From positions 39,074,501 to 39,138,500 of the forward strand of contig CM075674.1 of NCBI GenBank assembly GCA_037962975.1: 64,000 bases of DNA, read 5' to 3'. Positions 38,636 to 51,447 of this stretch are shown here, piece by piece. A program made the position numbers and the translations under genes. How positions within the stretch are numbered: position 1 is the first letter of the stretch; each line of letters begins with the position of its first letter. Below the pieces are notes generated by a model. The model ran no database searches. It was not told where the DNA came from and was given only the letters and a program-made list of their open reading frames with translations. The stretch comes from Clitoria ternatea (lineage: Eukaryota; Streptophyta; Magnoliopsida; Fabales; Fabaceae).

Positions 38636-39589
38636 AAAGTATGAATGATTCATTCATATCATGAGAAGGAAGTAAAGACGTAAACACCATCTTAACACTA
38701 ACATCCTCAATAAGGTGACGACCTTGACAAATAAAGGACTCAAATAACACCAGTTTTGGCAGTAAGAAAGACTTAAAAGTACCAACTTCGACGATAATGA
38801 CTTAAAGAAGAGCCAACTTCGGCAAATAGAAAGCTTAAGAGGTGTGATGAAAACTTGAAGAGGTGTCAATTTTGAGAATAAGAAAACCTTAAAATGTATT
38901 ATGGAAACTATTTAAAGTGCCAACTTTGACATTGAGAATCCTAAAAGTCCTAGAGAAGTTTGAAGAGTTGCCAACTTTGAACAAGGTTCCAAGTTTGACG
39001 ATTGAAGTTTGAGCTCCATCCCGGAATAAATCAGAGGATATTTCCTTGATATTAAAAAGGGAGTAGCCTAAAGAGGAATACTTAAAGCTTTAAAGAGAAA
39101 AAGAAAAAAAATGAATGACAGGGAATTATCCTAACGTGTTTGGATCAAAGGATACAACCTAGGAATGGGTACCTGAAGCTTTTTGAACAAAGAATGAGGG
39201 AGTGGGTTCCTGGGAGGCCTTTGATAGAAAACAAATAATTTGGGAGGAATTCCCCTGGTTTAAAGGAGATATGAGATAGCCTAGGAGTAGGTTCCTGAAG
39301 CTTTTGGACAGAAAACAAATGACTTGGGGGGGATGCCCCTGGCTCAGATTAAAAAACGAGATAGCCTAGGAGTGGGTTCCTGAAGCTTTTTGTCAGAAAA
39401 CAAAAGACTTGGTGGGATGCGCCTGGTTTAAAGGAGATATGAGATAGCCTAGGCATGAGTCCACGAGGCTTTAGCTGGGAAATAAAAGACTTGGGGCGAT
39501 ACCCCTAGTTCAACAGGAAATGAAAGGATTGGGGGTGCTGCCCCTTGGTTGACAGAAATTAAGGGTGCCTTGTTTGGCGGCTGGAAAGT
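38636..39589 (-). other. Element B interior, degenerate repeats, no gene
   Basis: Imperfect repeats built on GCCAACTTTGAC and, at 39170-39480, about four 80-90-bp units containing GATAGCCTAGGAGTGGGTTCC. No coding domain recognised. Confidence 0.6.
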
Positions 39590-41235
39590 AAAGGATGCCT
39601 ACATAGGCGAACGGAAAGGAAAGGGTGAATGAATAGGCGAAAGTAAAGGGTGCCTGAATAGGAGAAAGTAAAGGAAAGGGTGCCTGAATAGGCGAACTGA
39701 AATGAAAGGGTGCCTGAATAGGCGAGCGGAAAGGAAAGGGTGCCTGAATAGGCGAACAGAAAGGAAAGGGTGCCTGAATAGGCGAACGGAAAGGAAAGGG
39801 TGCCTGAACAGGCGAGCGGAAAGGAAAGGGTGCCTGAATAGGCGAGCGGAAAGGAAAGGGTGCCTGAATAGGCGAGCGGAAAGGAAAGGGTGCCTGAATA
39901 GGCGAACGAAAAGGAAAGGGTACCTGAATAGGTGAACGGAAAGGAAAGGGTGCCTGAATAGGCGAACGGAAAGGAAAGGGTACCTGAATAGGCGAGCGGA
40001 AAGGAAAGGGCGCCTGAATAGGCGAACACAAAGTAAAGGGGCCTGAATAGGCGAACAGAAATGGAAGGGTGCCTGAATAGACGAACGAAAAGGAAAGGGT
40101 GCCTGAATAGGCAAACAGAAAGGAAAGGGTGCCTGAATAGGCGAACGAAAAGGAAAGGGCGCCTGAATAGGTGAGCGAAAAGGAAAGGGCGCCTGAATAG
40201 GCGAACACAAAGTAAAGGGGCCTAAATAGGTGAACAGAAATGGAAGGGTGCCTGAATAGGCGAACAGAAAGGAAAGGGTACCTGAATAGGCAAACGGAAA
40301 GGAAAGGGTGCCTGAATAGGTGAACGAAAAGGAAAGGGTGCCTGAATAGGCGAGCGGAAAGGAAAGGGCGCCTGAATAGGCAAACACAAAGTAAAGGGCG
40401 CCTGAATAGGCCAACGGAAATGGAAGGGTGCCTGAATAGGCGAACACAAAGTAAAGGGTGCCTGAATAGGCGAGAGGAAAGGAAAGGGTGCCTGAATAGG
40501 CGAATGAAAAAGAAAGGGTGCCTGAATAGGCAAACGAAAAGGAAAGGGTGCCTGAATAAGCGAACGGAAAGGAAAAGGTGCCTGAATAGGCGAACGGAAG
40601 GAAAGGGTGCCTGAATAGGCGAACGGAAGGAAAGGGTGCCTGAATAGGCGAACGGAAAGGAAAGGGTGCCTGAATAAGCGAACGGAAAGGAAAGGGTGCC
40701 TGAATAGGCGAACGGAAAGGAAATGGTGCCTAAATAGGCAAACAGAAAGGAAAGGGTGCCTGAATAGGCGAACAGAAAGGAAAGGGTGCCTGAATAGGCG
40801 AACGGAAAGGAAAGGGTGCCTGACTAGGCTAACAGAAAACATAGGGTGCCTGAATAGGCGAACGGAAAGGAAAGAGTGCCTGAATAGGCGAACGGAAAGT
40901 AAAGGGTGCCTGAATAGGCGAACGGAAAGGAAAGGGTGCCTGAATAGGCGAACGGAAAGTAAAGGGTGTCTGAATAGGCGAACACAAAGTAAAGGGTGCC
41001 TAAATAGGCGAACGGAAAGGAAAGGGTGCCTGAATAGGCGAACAGAAAGAAAAGGGTGCCTGAATAGGTGAACACAAAGTAAAGGGTGCCTGAATAGGCG
41101 AACGAAAAGGAAAGGGTGCCTGAATAGGCGAACACAAAGTAAAGGTGCCTGAATAGGCGAACGGAAAGTAAAGGGTGCTTAAATAGGAGAACAGAAAGGA
41201 AAGGGTGCCTGAATAGGCGAACACAAAGTAAAGAG
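39590..41235. repeat. 30-bp minisatellite, about 55 units
   Basis: The unit contains GCCTGAATAGGCGAAC followed by GGAAAGGAAAGGGT. GCCT-GAAT-AGGC forms a small inverted repeat in each unit. Because 30 is divisible by three, several frames stay open for 150-280 codons on the minus strand. These read as ten-residue repeats (for example SPIQAPFPFR), with no known domain. Variant units recur every 179 bp at 40022, 40201 and 40380, indicating a six-unit higher-order repeat. Confidence 0.93.
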
Positions 41236-43110
41236 TGAGGATGTTGCCTCTCAGTTGACTGGAAGGTAAAGACCTGGGAGAGATGCACCAGTTTGACATG
41301 ATTTGAAAGAATCATAGGGATCTGCCCCTTGACTGAGAGAGTGGATCTGGGGTGATGATTGAACGAACCTTGGGGTACCACTTCTTGGTTGAGAGAGTAG
41401 GTCTGGAGTGATGCCCCAGTTAGGAAGATTGAAGGGATTTTAGGGGACCGCTCCTTGACTAGAAGGAAGAATCTAGAGTCCACTGGGGATGTATGGTGGG
41501 CTTACTGGAGGAAAGAAATCTGGGGATGATCCAGTTCAAGCTGTCTTGGATGATTTGGGGTATTGCTTCTTGATTGGGAGAGAAAAGAAATGGGGAAAAT
41601 CTGGCTGAAGGAGCTAGGGATATTGCCCCTCGAACGGAGAAGGGATTTGGGGTAATTCCCCAATTTTGGAAAGATTGGAAGATTTAGGGGTACTACCCCA
41701 AGGCTGGGAGAAAGATATGGGGTGATGCCCCAGTTAGGGAGGTTGAAAAAGCTTGGGGGTACACTCCCTTTTGATAGAGAGAGACCCGAGGTGATGTCCC
41801 AGCTCGAACTTCCCAGGAGCGCGGGGTACTGCCCTTGGGTTGACAAAATGACCCGAGGGAGATGTCCGAGTTTGACATGATCTAAAGAGCTTTAGGGGAA
41901 ACTGCCCCTTGACTGCAAGAGCAATCTGGGGAGATGCCCCAGTTTGATTTGTCTGGGAAGTGTGGTTCCACTGGGGAAGGATTTGGTGATTCGGAGTACT
42001 GCCCCTTGATTGAGAATGGAAAATCTAGAGCCCACCAGGGGAAAAGAACTTGAGAAGTGCCAGTTTTGGTGACCAATTCCACTGGGGAAGAGAAATTGAC
42101 AGATACCGACTTTAACAGTTAAGGATGAGACTTTGAAGGTGCCTGCTTAAGTGATGGAAGAAGAAACCTTGAAAGGTGCTAGCTTTGGTGATTACGATTC
42201 CACTGGGGAAAAGAAATTAAGAAGATGCTGACTTTAACGATTAAGGAGGAGACTTGGAGGATTGCCAACTTTGGCAATTATGGAAGAGATTTTAAGAATT
42301 GCCATCTTTGGCGATTAAGGAGGAGATTTCAAGGAATTTCCAATTTTGGCAATTATGGAGGAAACTTTGAAGGTGTCAGCTTTGGCGATGGAGGAAGAAA
42401 CCTTGAAAGGTGCCAGCTTGGGCGATGGAGGAAGAAACCTTGAAAGGTGCCAGTTTTGGCAATTACGGTTCCATTGGGGAATGCATGGCAGGCCCGTCGG
42501 AGGAGAAAAATCTGATGGATGTCCCAGTTTGGGACATTTTAATGGGGGTAACCCCACTGGGGAAAGTGTTTTCCTATTGGGGAAGGAAGGCGTGGATAAC
42601 CTTTGATCACTGTAGTTCAGTCAGAAAGGTAATTCTGTTGGGTGTTAGGAGTTTTTTTTTTGAATCCATTTAGTGGTTTTTTCTCGGGAGGAATTCTCAG
42701 TCTGTGTTCCTTTTGGGGATGAATAGTGGGTCCACCGGAGAAGAGAAATCTGGGGGATGCCCCAGTTTGGAAGATTGAAAGGATTTTTTGGAGAACTGCC
42801 CCTTCACTAAAAGAGGGGAGACCTGGGGTGATGTCCCTATTTGGAAAATTTGCTTGAAGGAATTAGGGGTGCTCCTCCTTGACAGAAAGAGAGTAGAGTC
42901 GTGAAGAGATGCCCTTTGACTGAAAAGATTTGAGGTGATGCCCTAATTTTAGAGAAGGATCCGGGGTGATGCCCCAGTTTTGGAAATATTGGAAGTTCTC
43001 AGGGGTACTACCCCTAGGCCGGGAGAGAAATTTGGGGAGATGCCCCAGTTTGAAAGATTGATCTGGGAGTTAACAGGAGGTCCCGTCCAAATTAACCAGG
43101 TTCTAGAGCT
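41236..43110. repeat. Degenerate repeats in the element B interior
   Basis: Imperfect copies of GGGTGATGCCCCAGTT(T/A)GG...AGATTG (about 80 bp apart), and at 42130-42470 units containing GGCGATGGAGGAAGAAACCT followed by TGAAAGGTGCCAG. No coding domain. Confidence 0.75.
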
Positions 43111-46084
43111 TGGCGTCTTTGCCGAGGAACGGGACACACTAAACTGTTAGAATATACCAAGTTGATTTCTTGGAGATGTGACCCCTAACATGCCTCATGA
43201 ACGAGACTGAAACCTTGGGAAGATGTCGGCTTTGACTACAAGGTATTGATGGACTTTATAGAAACCTCAAAGCAAAATGGAAACTCAGAAAGGCGTCGTG
43301 TTTGGCCATAGAAGGGTGTTTTGTCCAATGATTTAGGTGGGTTATGAGAAGAAACTCGAGGATAACCGACTTCAATGAGTGAGGGTGAGAGTGAGCTTTG
43401 GAGACTGATGGACATACACCTGGAAAATGCCAGTTTTAGCGGTTGAAGCTTGACACATCTGCTTGTCACAACATCCTGCAAGAAAGGTTAGTGGTGCAAA
43501 ACAAATTGAAACTTAAAGACTTCCTGTAAAACCACAACCCTTAGAGATTCGAGGTGACTCATGACTGAAACAGAGCAGATAAAACAACTCTAGCTTTGGA
43601 AACGTGTCAGGCCCAGTCTTCATAATGATTATATGAGGCGAGATCAAGTAACAGGAACATCTTGTCCTCATGACTTTAAATTTTCATTACCTTTTCATTT
43701 TTATATATTAAGGGAAAACATATGTCTTATCAAATCATGGAAAATCACAATAAATACGTGTCAAAAATAGGTGAGATTGTATTTACAGGTTGGGCAGGTG
43801 TAGAGGGAGGAAAGTATAGAAAGCAAAAGAAACAAGCATGGTTAAATATGAAAGATTGATAATTGGGTGAAGCAAGGAGGGTTTTACAGATCTTCCAGTG
43901 AATTTCTGAGAACAATGCATATCTCAATCCCACTTCACGACCTCAAGTTCACCATTTGACCTCGCCTCTAAGAGGGTAGTTTGACCATGGTCCACGTGCC
44001 CCAGCTTGGAGTTATACATTTTGTGTTGGAGGTTTCGGTCATATTGTCAGAATTTAGACGCTAATTTCTTGCCTGAGTCACCTTTTTTTTTTTTTACTCA
44101 CCGAGTTGCTCTAACTTTTGCCTTGGCCGCCCTTTCAAGTTTTCAGCCTTTTCTCACTAACGACATCTTCTTTTTGTCTTTGCCTCTAAGAAGGTAGTTC
44201 AACCAGGATTCATGTGCCCCAGTTTGGACTAACACGTTTTGCATTGGGAAACTTTAGTTAGTTGGCTGAAATCTTGACCTTAATTTTTGCCTGAGCCGCC
44301 TTTTCGGGTTTTCAACTCACCGGGTTGCTCTAACTTTTGCCTAGGCCGCCCTTTCAGGTTTTCAGCCTAGCGAGCTTTCCATTTTCTTTATAATGTCTTT
44401 TTTCTTTTCTTGTTTATTTTTGGCTGCATGCTTTACAATAAAAGGTTGAAGCTGATTACACTCCGGTTGAGCCTGCCCATCCTTTCCAGATTTAGTTTGA
44501 TCCTTTGGGGAACTGATGTCATTGCAAATAGCAGACTCTACTCCTGTGCCATGTATCCAAGGAAATAGGGGTGAGTCTTTTGGCATCAATGAGAGGGAAT
44601 TACTCTGAGTCCTTATTTTAGCCTTTATTTTCTTTTTTCTCTTTTTTTTTCTTTCTTCTTTGGATTTTTTTTATTTTTTCATTTTTTTTCTTTTGTTTGC
44701 CTTTTTTTTTGTTTTGTTCTTTTTTTATCCCCTCAATGATGTAATGACTCAATCTAACAGACTATTTCCTTGATTACATAGGCATGAGGAGTAGCCCTCT
44801 TTAAGGCTAAGGTATTGATGACGACAAGGATGAAATATTATTTTCGTCAAATTCCTGGCCTAATGACATTTGTGTCCCTCATACAGAAAGATGACAACTT
44901 GCTTGATGATTCAGACGTAATCAACTTGCCCTATTTGGCATGTGCATAGGACGTCAAACCTGATTTTGTTGTTTTTTTTTTGAATCAGCTTCTAACGCAA
45001 TGACTCAGCATGGTAGACCATTTCCTTGGTTACATTGGCATGAGAAGTAATTATGCCCGAGGGATGAAATATTATCATTTGTTGCATTCTTGTCTTGATG
45101 ACATCTGTGCCCCCATATAGTCTGGTGACAGCTTCCTTGATAATCTGGACATAATCAGCTTGCCCCATTTGGCACGTGCATCGGACACCAAGCCTGATTC
45201 ATTTTTTTATTTTTTTATTTGATTATTTTTTTTTCTTCTTTTTTTTTGTCGACAAAGTTTCCCTCGATTGTGTCTGTATCTATAGGCATCAGCAATTTAC
45301 CCCTATCCATGTTGGTGATTGTTGAAGCTTCCTTAAACGACTTGCCTGCCCCTGTCCATTTTCAGTACTTGGCCGTGTTGTCATTCACATAGACTCCTAT
45401 CACGTCATGAAACAAGGTTACTAACGCCCTCTGATAGATTGCCCCTGTGTTTTTTTTCAAACTAAAGGACATTAATAACTTAATCGATTCTTTCGATTGT
45501 TCTTGACTCAGGGGATACCCATCTTGACCCGTTTATCTGCTTCATTTGATGATTTCGCCTAACTCTTGATGGCTGAATCTCTTTAGACTCTTCTTATTCA
45601 AACATCTTGGCCCACTCGGACAAGGGACCATAGTATTTCTACCCTCTTTTTTAGCGTGATCGACCAGGTAATTGAAGTCATAAAACTGGATTGTGACCTC
45701 ACTGTTCTCAGGAGAAGCATTTTCAGACCTGCATTTATTTGGTTTGTCATGGTGAACGAAAAAAAAAAAAAGCAAATAAAGGAAAAAGGATTCAAGGCAG
45801 CGATAAGGAAAACAAGAAAAGGCATTTTAAAATTTGACACGTATTTATTGAGAGAAACTTAAAATGATAAAAACATGTTTTTGCCCTTATTACATAAACA
45901 TCCCAAAGCCTTAGGCATAGCTATTGGGTTGAAAAGTCATTAAAACATCTCTTTGATTGAAAATTTAAAGTCGTATGGAGTTTGACAGTCTCCTAGTCAC
46001 AAAGCTCTCCGCCTAGCGGGCAATCACAAAGTTTGCATCATCACAGGGGCCATCTTCAGTGGTGACGACATCCCTTCCATACTC
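43111..46084 (-). other. Element B interior downstream of gag, no pol recognised
   Basis: Where protease and RT would be expected on the minus strand, no DTG, DD or DDE motif is seen. It includes two degenerate tandem duplications: about 43965-44360 (repeated GCCTCTAAGA(G/A)GGTAGTT and GTTGCTCTAACTTTTGCC) and about 44870-45210 (repeated ATCA(A/G)CTTGCCC(T/C)ATTTGGCA). T-rich tracts occur at 44630-44730 and 45200-45250. Confidence 0.6.
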
Positions 46085-47009
46085 CTAGCCCTCTTTCATT
46101 GCAGTAACCCTAGAACTCCCTTTGTTAGGTAAGGGGTTTATGGTCATGTTGGGACTTCCTTCTTGGAAACTTATCCACTTAGCTTTGATTAGATCCTTCA
46201 CTTTGAATTTCAAGGCATGACAATCCTCAGTAGAGTGCCCCGAGGCTCCAGCATGGTAATCACATCGGGCATTAGGATTATAACCTTTGGGGTAAGGAGG
46301 AACCATCGGTTTCAGTGGGCAGGGTACTGCAAGGGAATTACGAAAAAGGTGAGGTAAAAGTTCTGTGTAGGTTATGGGAATGGGGTCAAACCGGACCGGG
46401 GTTCGACTATCAGTGGGTTTTATTGTGCTTTGGTCAGGATTAGGTGGCTGAGTCTGTACTAGTGGGGGATAATAGGGTTGTGGAAGGGAGGACTTAATAG
46501 CAGGCAAATGAGAATGGGAAGGTGTTTGAGGGATATACGGACGAAAGTAGAGTTGGAATAGGAAAAGATTGGAGCCCTGGTCAGCGGTGGTGACGGCCAT
46601 GTAAGGTGTAGGGAGATTGGCAGGTTGAAAGGAAGTATGTGTTATTGGTCTGGGTTGGGCCCTTTTTTGGTTACGGGAAGTGGAATTAGCATCCCTTTTT
46701 CTTTTCCCTTTATCTCCCGATGCAGACATTCTTGTGATAGGAGCCCCAGGCGACTGGGAGGACTGTAAGATATGGGGGTTCATCGTTTGTAAATCATGAT
46801 CCCCTTGTTGGTTATGAAATGAGGGAATTTGGTCTTTCGTCAGTCCAGGAAGGTGGAGTGGGGTGGTTGGCAAATATTGATCATTCTTGACACCCGCAGA
46901 GGATTCCTTCTCTATGATCTTCTAAAAGTCTGGTCATCTCTGCCACTTGCTCCTTTAGCTGGTTAACTTCGCTCCTGAGGTTTTTAATTTCTTGCTCTCT
47001 TTCAGCCAT
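46085..47009 (-). pseudogene. Tat/Ogre-type gag of element B, partial
   Basis: Reading from 47009 on the minus strand, MAEREQEIKNLRSEVNQLKE starts a charged coiled-coil segment typical of the N-terminus of Ogre/Tat gag. After about 30 codons (near 46925) the frame shifts by one and continues as a 260-residue Pro/Ser-rich stretch. That ends with the recognisable C-terminal module: ITYTELLPHLF, then YNPNARCDYHAGASGHSTED, CHALKFKVKDLIKA and INPLPNK. The CDYH...GHSTEDC part is the CX2HX4-type knuckle. The central Retrotrans_gag capsid domain is not visible, so the protein is shortened as well as frameshifted. The stop lies next to 46085. No protease or RT follows. It would bind and package element RNA if expressed; functionality is doubtful. 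Confidence 0.82.
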
Positions 47010-48326
47010 GAGTCTCCTTTGAAAGTCTAGTAAGAGTGTCTTTCGATGTCTTTGAAAGAAGAAAAAGAAATGTCAGGTGGAAACAGAAGGAAAGAGAATA
47101 TCGTGGGAAATAATCATAGATCTTGACAAGCATCCTTTAACCGTTCCTTAAAACGTATCGTTCAAAAGTACTAGGTACGGTAAACATGGAAATTAATACG
47201 GGATAGTTGTGAAGACGAAAGAATTCTTCATTCTGAGGTAAGAACTTTGAACTCAAATGTTTCTGGCTCAGGCAACCATGGTTTTCATCCTATAAGTTCA
47301 ATCCCATGTTAATTTCCATGTCTACTCAAAGGGTATTCGTTAAGCTCTGAATAACTTCCGACGAGAAAGAGCAAGAATTGACGTGTTTTGCAAATCGATA
47401 CTCCCCTAGTAACTTTCTTGAAAACATTTTTATATTTAAGGGAGTTACAATTTGACAAAACTTGTAATAAATCAAAGGATTATGTGAGTTATGGATTTTC
47501 TGATCATTGTCAATAAGAAAAATGATTTTTTTATTTTTTTATTTATCTTTTTTTTTTATGATTCAGAAAATCCGTAACTCAAGACCCTAAGACTTAAGTA
47601 AATAGAAAAGGAAAGGATCATTTGCCCATTAAAGGATCACTAGTTAAAAGTAAGTCATTTTTTTTAAAAAAAGTAATCCACTAAACGGGCAAGTGGGGTC
47701 CGAAGGGAAAGTGAGAATGAGAAAAGGTAGAAGTAAAGATTGCCCCTTCGTGCTTTAAGGCGGATTTTCCTGAAGGTCTTTTCTGGGACCTATAGCTTAT
47801 CTAACAGTGGACTCCTCACATTGGGTGGCTTGTACTAGACTTCTAAAAGGTCACTAGAGCCAAGATGCTACTCATGATGTAACCACAACAGTAGGGAATC
47901 TACTAGGTGCGTACATCATGAAAGGTCGAACTCTAGTTGAGGTTCTTACGATCACCGGATGGGAAGTACATCCCAAACGACACCGCTACCAACCTCCCCT
48001 AACTTAAGCTTCATTTGGGGCCCGGGTATAGGGCGCCACTCATAAGTGTGTGAAAATTGTGAGTGTAGTGTGTGAAAGGGCATCCAATACTTGTACCTTA
48101 CCCCATCCTGTACAGAGAACAAATGCAGAACAATAACACAAAGTCGTCTACCCTAGGGTTCAACAATCATACAGAATTTAACAGAAAATAAATGACAAAA
48201 TACATACAAAACAGAAACCACATACAAACATTGATAAAAAAATAAAATAAAGAAAGAAGTTAAATAATTAATAGACTATTTAAAAATATGTGCTATCAAC
48301 TTGATTGGCTTGACTCTCTAAAAATT
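47010..48326 (-). other. Leader of element B between primer site and gag
   Basis: About 1.3 kb of untranslated leader on the minus strand. It holds no ORF of the kind found upstream of gag in full Ogre elements. Contains A/T-rich tracts around 47520-47580. Confidence 0.55.
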
Positions 48327-48344
48327 TCCCCAGTGGAGTCGCCA
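48327..48344 (-). other. Primer binding site of element B
   Basis: On the minus strand TGGCGACTCCACTGGGGA starts two bases after the 5' LTR end. It is a typical TGG-start primer site; the sequence resembles the tRNA-Arg-type site reported for Ogre/Tat elements, though the tRNA was not verified. Confidence 0.75.
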
Positions 48345-48346
48345 TC

Positions 48347-50628
48347 TGTCGCGACCGGGATCGCGACGGGATGGCCGACCCTTAAAACGAAAACGGGTTT
48401 CGAAAGCCTTTTGAAAAGAAAAAAAAAGCGAGTCGCCACCAATATTTTTTAGGATAAAAATATCGGGAAAAACCTCTTTTAAAACACTAGTTATGAAAAA
48501 TGAAATTATAAGTTCGGGAGTCGAATTACAGGTGAGGAAGGTATTAGCACCTCACAACTGTCCGTTATAAAACGGTTACCTCAAATTGATAGCGCTTATT
48601 TCAAAATAATCTAGAAATTATTTTAACTTCTTTTATGAAAAGAAACATACAAAACAACAAAAGAAACACAAACAGACAAAACAGACTAAATAGTTAGAGT
48701 AAAAGTTTGATCAAACAGTGACAGTAAGAAAGAAGAAAACAGCGACGATAGAAGTCTGAACAGTGACAGTAAATAAAATAGAAGGTTTAAACAGTAACAG
48801 TAAGAAATGACAAAGCAATGACAGTGAAAAACTCGACAAAACAATGACAATAAGAAGCTTAACAAAACAATAATAAGAAACGACACACAATGATCGTAAA
48901 AAAAAAACTTAGCAGAATATCGACAGTAGGAAAGTAAAAAAAACAATAACAATAGGAAATGGCAAACACAGACAATAAGAAACTTCACAAAATAACATCA
49001 GTAAGAAAAAGTAAAACAAAGTGAAAGTAAAGGTTAACAGGACGTCTCATCCAAATTAACCTTAATTTGTATATAAATTTAAACATTAAAATAAATAAAT
49101 AAAATAAAATAAAAAATAAAATTGATTAAGAAAATATTATTTTTTAATAAAATATAAAAAGTATGAGATTAACAAGACGTCACGTCTAAATTAACCTCAT
49201 TTTAAAGAAAACATTATTTTAAATAAAAATATTAAAACATGAGATTAACAAGACGTCGCGTCTAAATTAACCTCATTTCAAAGAAAATATTATTTTAAAT
49301 AAAAATATGAGATTAACAAGACGTCGCGTCTAAATTAACCTCTTTGCGACAATAAAGTTTAAAATATTGACTATATAAAATTAATTAAAATAATAGCAGA
49401 GACAGAGAAATTAGTAATGAAAAAGTGGGCCCGACAGGAATTGATTCCCGCTCCTACGTATTCTCAAGTGTATTGAGAAATCAGGGTTATGTAGTTCTTT
49501 GGAAAATTAATTTTGAAAGAAAAATATTTAAATTATTTTTGATTGATTTTGTTTTTTAATAATGAAAGGAAATTCATGAGGAAGGAGAAATACAAGGCGA
49601 AGAAGATCGCACGTGCATAAACCTTTGAGATCCTATAAAGTCGATGTAGGCAAAAGTGATTTTTGCACGACATTGCTTATAAGATTTGATTTAGTATAAG
49701 AGATTATTTATTTTTATAAAAGATATGTCTAGATTTTAAGTTTAACACAAATAGAGAAACATTTAATATTTATTCTAAGAAGCATTTTTAGACTTTTACT
49801 ACAAATAAAACAATTTACTTTCTATTTTTGAGAAAAAGATCTTAGATTTTAATATCTTTATTTTCACCATAAACAAAAGCTATTTAGATATATTTAGAAA
49901 AAAAATATTTTTGGAATTTTGTGATTTTTATTTCACTTCTAACAAAAATCTATTAAATTTAAAAATAATTTTATTTTAATTTAACTAAAACTGAAAATTC
50001 ATTTTTTTATTTTCTTTATTTATTTATTTTTTAAAATATATATATTACTATTTTATTATTATTATTTTTATCAACATAAAAAAAAAGATTTGGCTTTAAG
50101 AGCCCATTTCCTAAAAAAAATGAAGGGTGGTAATAGAAATGGGCCTCACTAGCTGAGGCCCAAAACTAATAAAACCCTAAACTAAAACAAAAGAGAAGGA
50201 AGAGAAATAAGAGAAGAAGAGAAGAGAAAGGGTGGGGGGCGGCGGCGGCAGAGAGAGAGAGGAAGGAAGGGAGAGAAAGAGAGGGGGTAGACCGAGAGAG
50301 GGAAAGACCAGAGGGAGACCGACAGTTGGCGTCACTCGCGAGGGGGTCTGTCGCGTGGTGGAGGTCGCCGGAGATGGTGGTCTCGGAGAAGAAGATGACT
50401 GAACTGGTGGCGTCGGTCACGCGAGGAAGAAGATCTGGTAGCCGGTGGAGGTTCTGATGGAGAAGATGACTGGCAATGGCTACCTTGCCATTTCTTCCTC
50501 CCTTTTTATTTTCTTACTTTTGGTGTATTTTTGGTTGTTTTTTTCTGTTTGGTAATTATTTTTACTGGTTATGTTTTTTCTCTTTGCTATTGGTGAATGG
50601 AGGAAGATGGGGATGAAGGAGATGGAGA

Positions 50629-50669
<41 letters not shown>

Positions 50670-50943
50670 TCGGAGAGGGGTGAGTGACAGGGAAGGAGAG
50701 GGTGACGAAGAGGGAGTGAGTGACGGAGAAGGAGAAGGGAGATCGGAGAGGGGGTGAGTGCTGGTGGAGAAGAGAGAAGAAGTGGAGTCCCTTTGTCCTT
50801 CAGTGATGGAGAAGTTAAGGTGATGAAGGTGATGGAGTTGGGAGACAGCTTCCAGATTCCGCTTCAGGATTTCCGGAGGCGGGGCAGGAAATTATTATTT
50901 TTATTATTTAATAATTAAAAAAAAGCAGAATTTGGTGTTTACA
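48347..50943 (-). repeat. 5' LTR of element B (right)
   Basis: 2597 bp; TGTCGCGACCGGGATCGCG to TTTACA, followed by CAGCA. Same internal landmarks as the left copy. Confidence 0.92.
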
Positions 50944-50948
50944 CAGCA

Positions 50949-51435
50949 CATGTTGAGGAAATTCATTCACTCATATTCAATCCCATAATTCATTCATAAT
51001 TATCAATGAGCAACTAGGCTCCACAAGTTCAGCATATAACCCTAATGATAAAGGGTATACTCCCATAGACATCAATCATATCTTCTGAATCCATAATCTC
51101 ATAAAGAGTCCATAATAAGCATCAATACCAACTCAACATTAACCATTCACGATAATTCCTCAATAAGCAAATATGCCCTATAATCAATTCATAATTCCTA
51201 GACACTTAGTACATCATAGGTCCATGTAGGGCAATGAAACATAATATCATTCTCAAGATAATTATCATTCTTAAATCTATACAAACATCCATATCCCAAT
51301 AATGAGCATCCCGCTCCAAGATCATCATAAAAGTCTCACCATTGCAAAATCATCCTCTAGCCATCCATAATATCAATTATCACAGAGCAATCATGCTCGG
51401 GTAGTAACCAATAATTCTTATTCAGAGCAACATAT
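50949..51435 (-). other. LARD-like interior, 5' part, non-coding
   Basis: About 0.5 kb between the right end of element B and the primer site of the host element; no frame or domain seen. Confidence 0.6.
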
Positions 51436-51447
51436 GCTCTGATACCA
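51436..51447 (-). other. Primer binding site of the LARD-like element
   Basis: TGGTATCAGAGC on the minus strand, four bases after the 5' LTR end at 51452; initiator-Met tRNA type. Confidence 0.9.

Larger units (their letters stand above)
35997..50943 (-). mobile_element. Element B: Ogre/Tat-like gag-only LTR element
   Basis: LTRs 35997-38608 and 48347-50943 begin TGTCGCGACCGGGATCGCG and end GGTGTTTACA on the plus strand. The duplication CAGCA is perfect at 35992-35996 and 50944-50948. Gag, primer site and polypurine tract all read on the minus strand. The 9.7-kb interior carries a Tat/Ogre-type gag near the 5' LTR, a 30-bp minisatellite and other degenerate repeats, but no protease, RT, RNase H or integrase. 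It is therefore a second TR-GAG type element. It is the innermost, and hence youngest, member of the stack. Confidence 0.9.

Noticed and set aside
39590..41235. Possible CRISPR-like array
   Set aside because: Units are contiguous with no unique spacers, the genome is plant, and no cas genes are present.
39510..41483. Several 150-280-residue minus-strand frames
   Set aside because: Products of a 30-bp repeat that is a multiple of three; overlapping frames give different ten-residue repeats.
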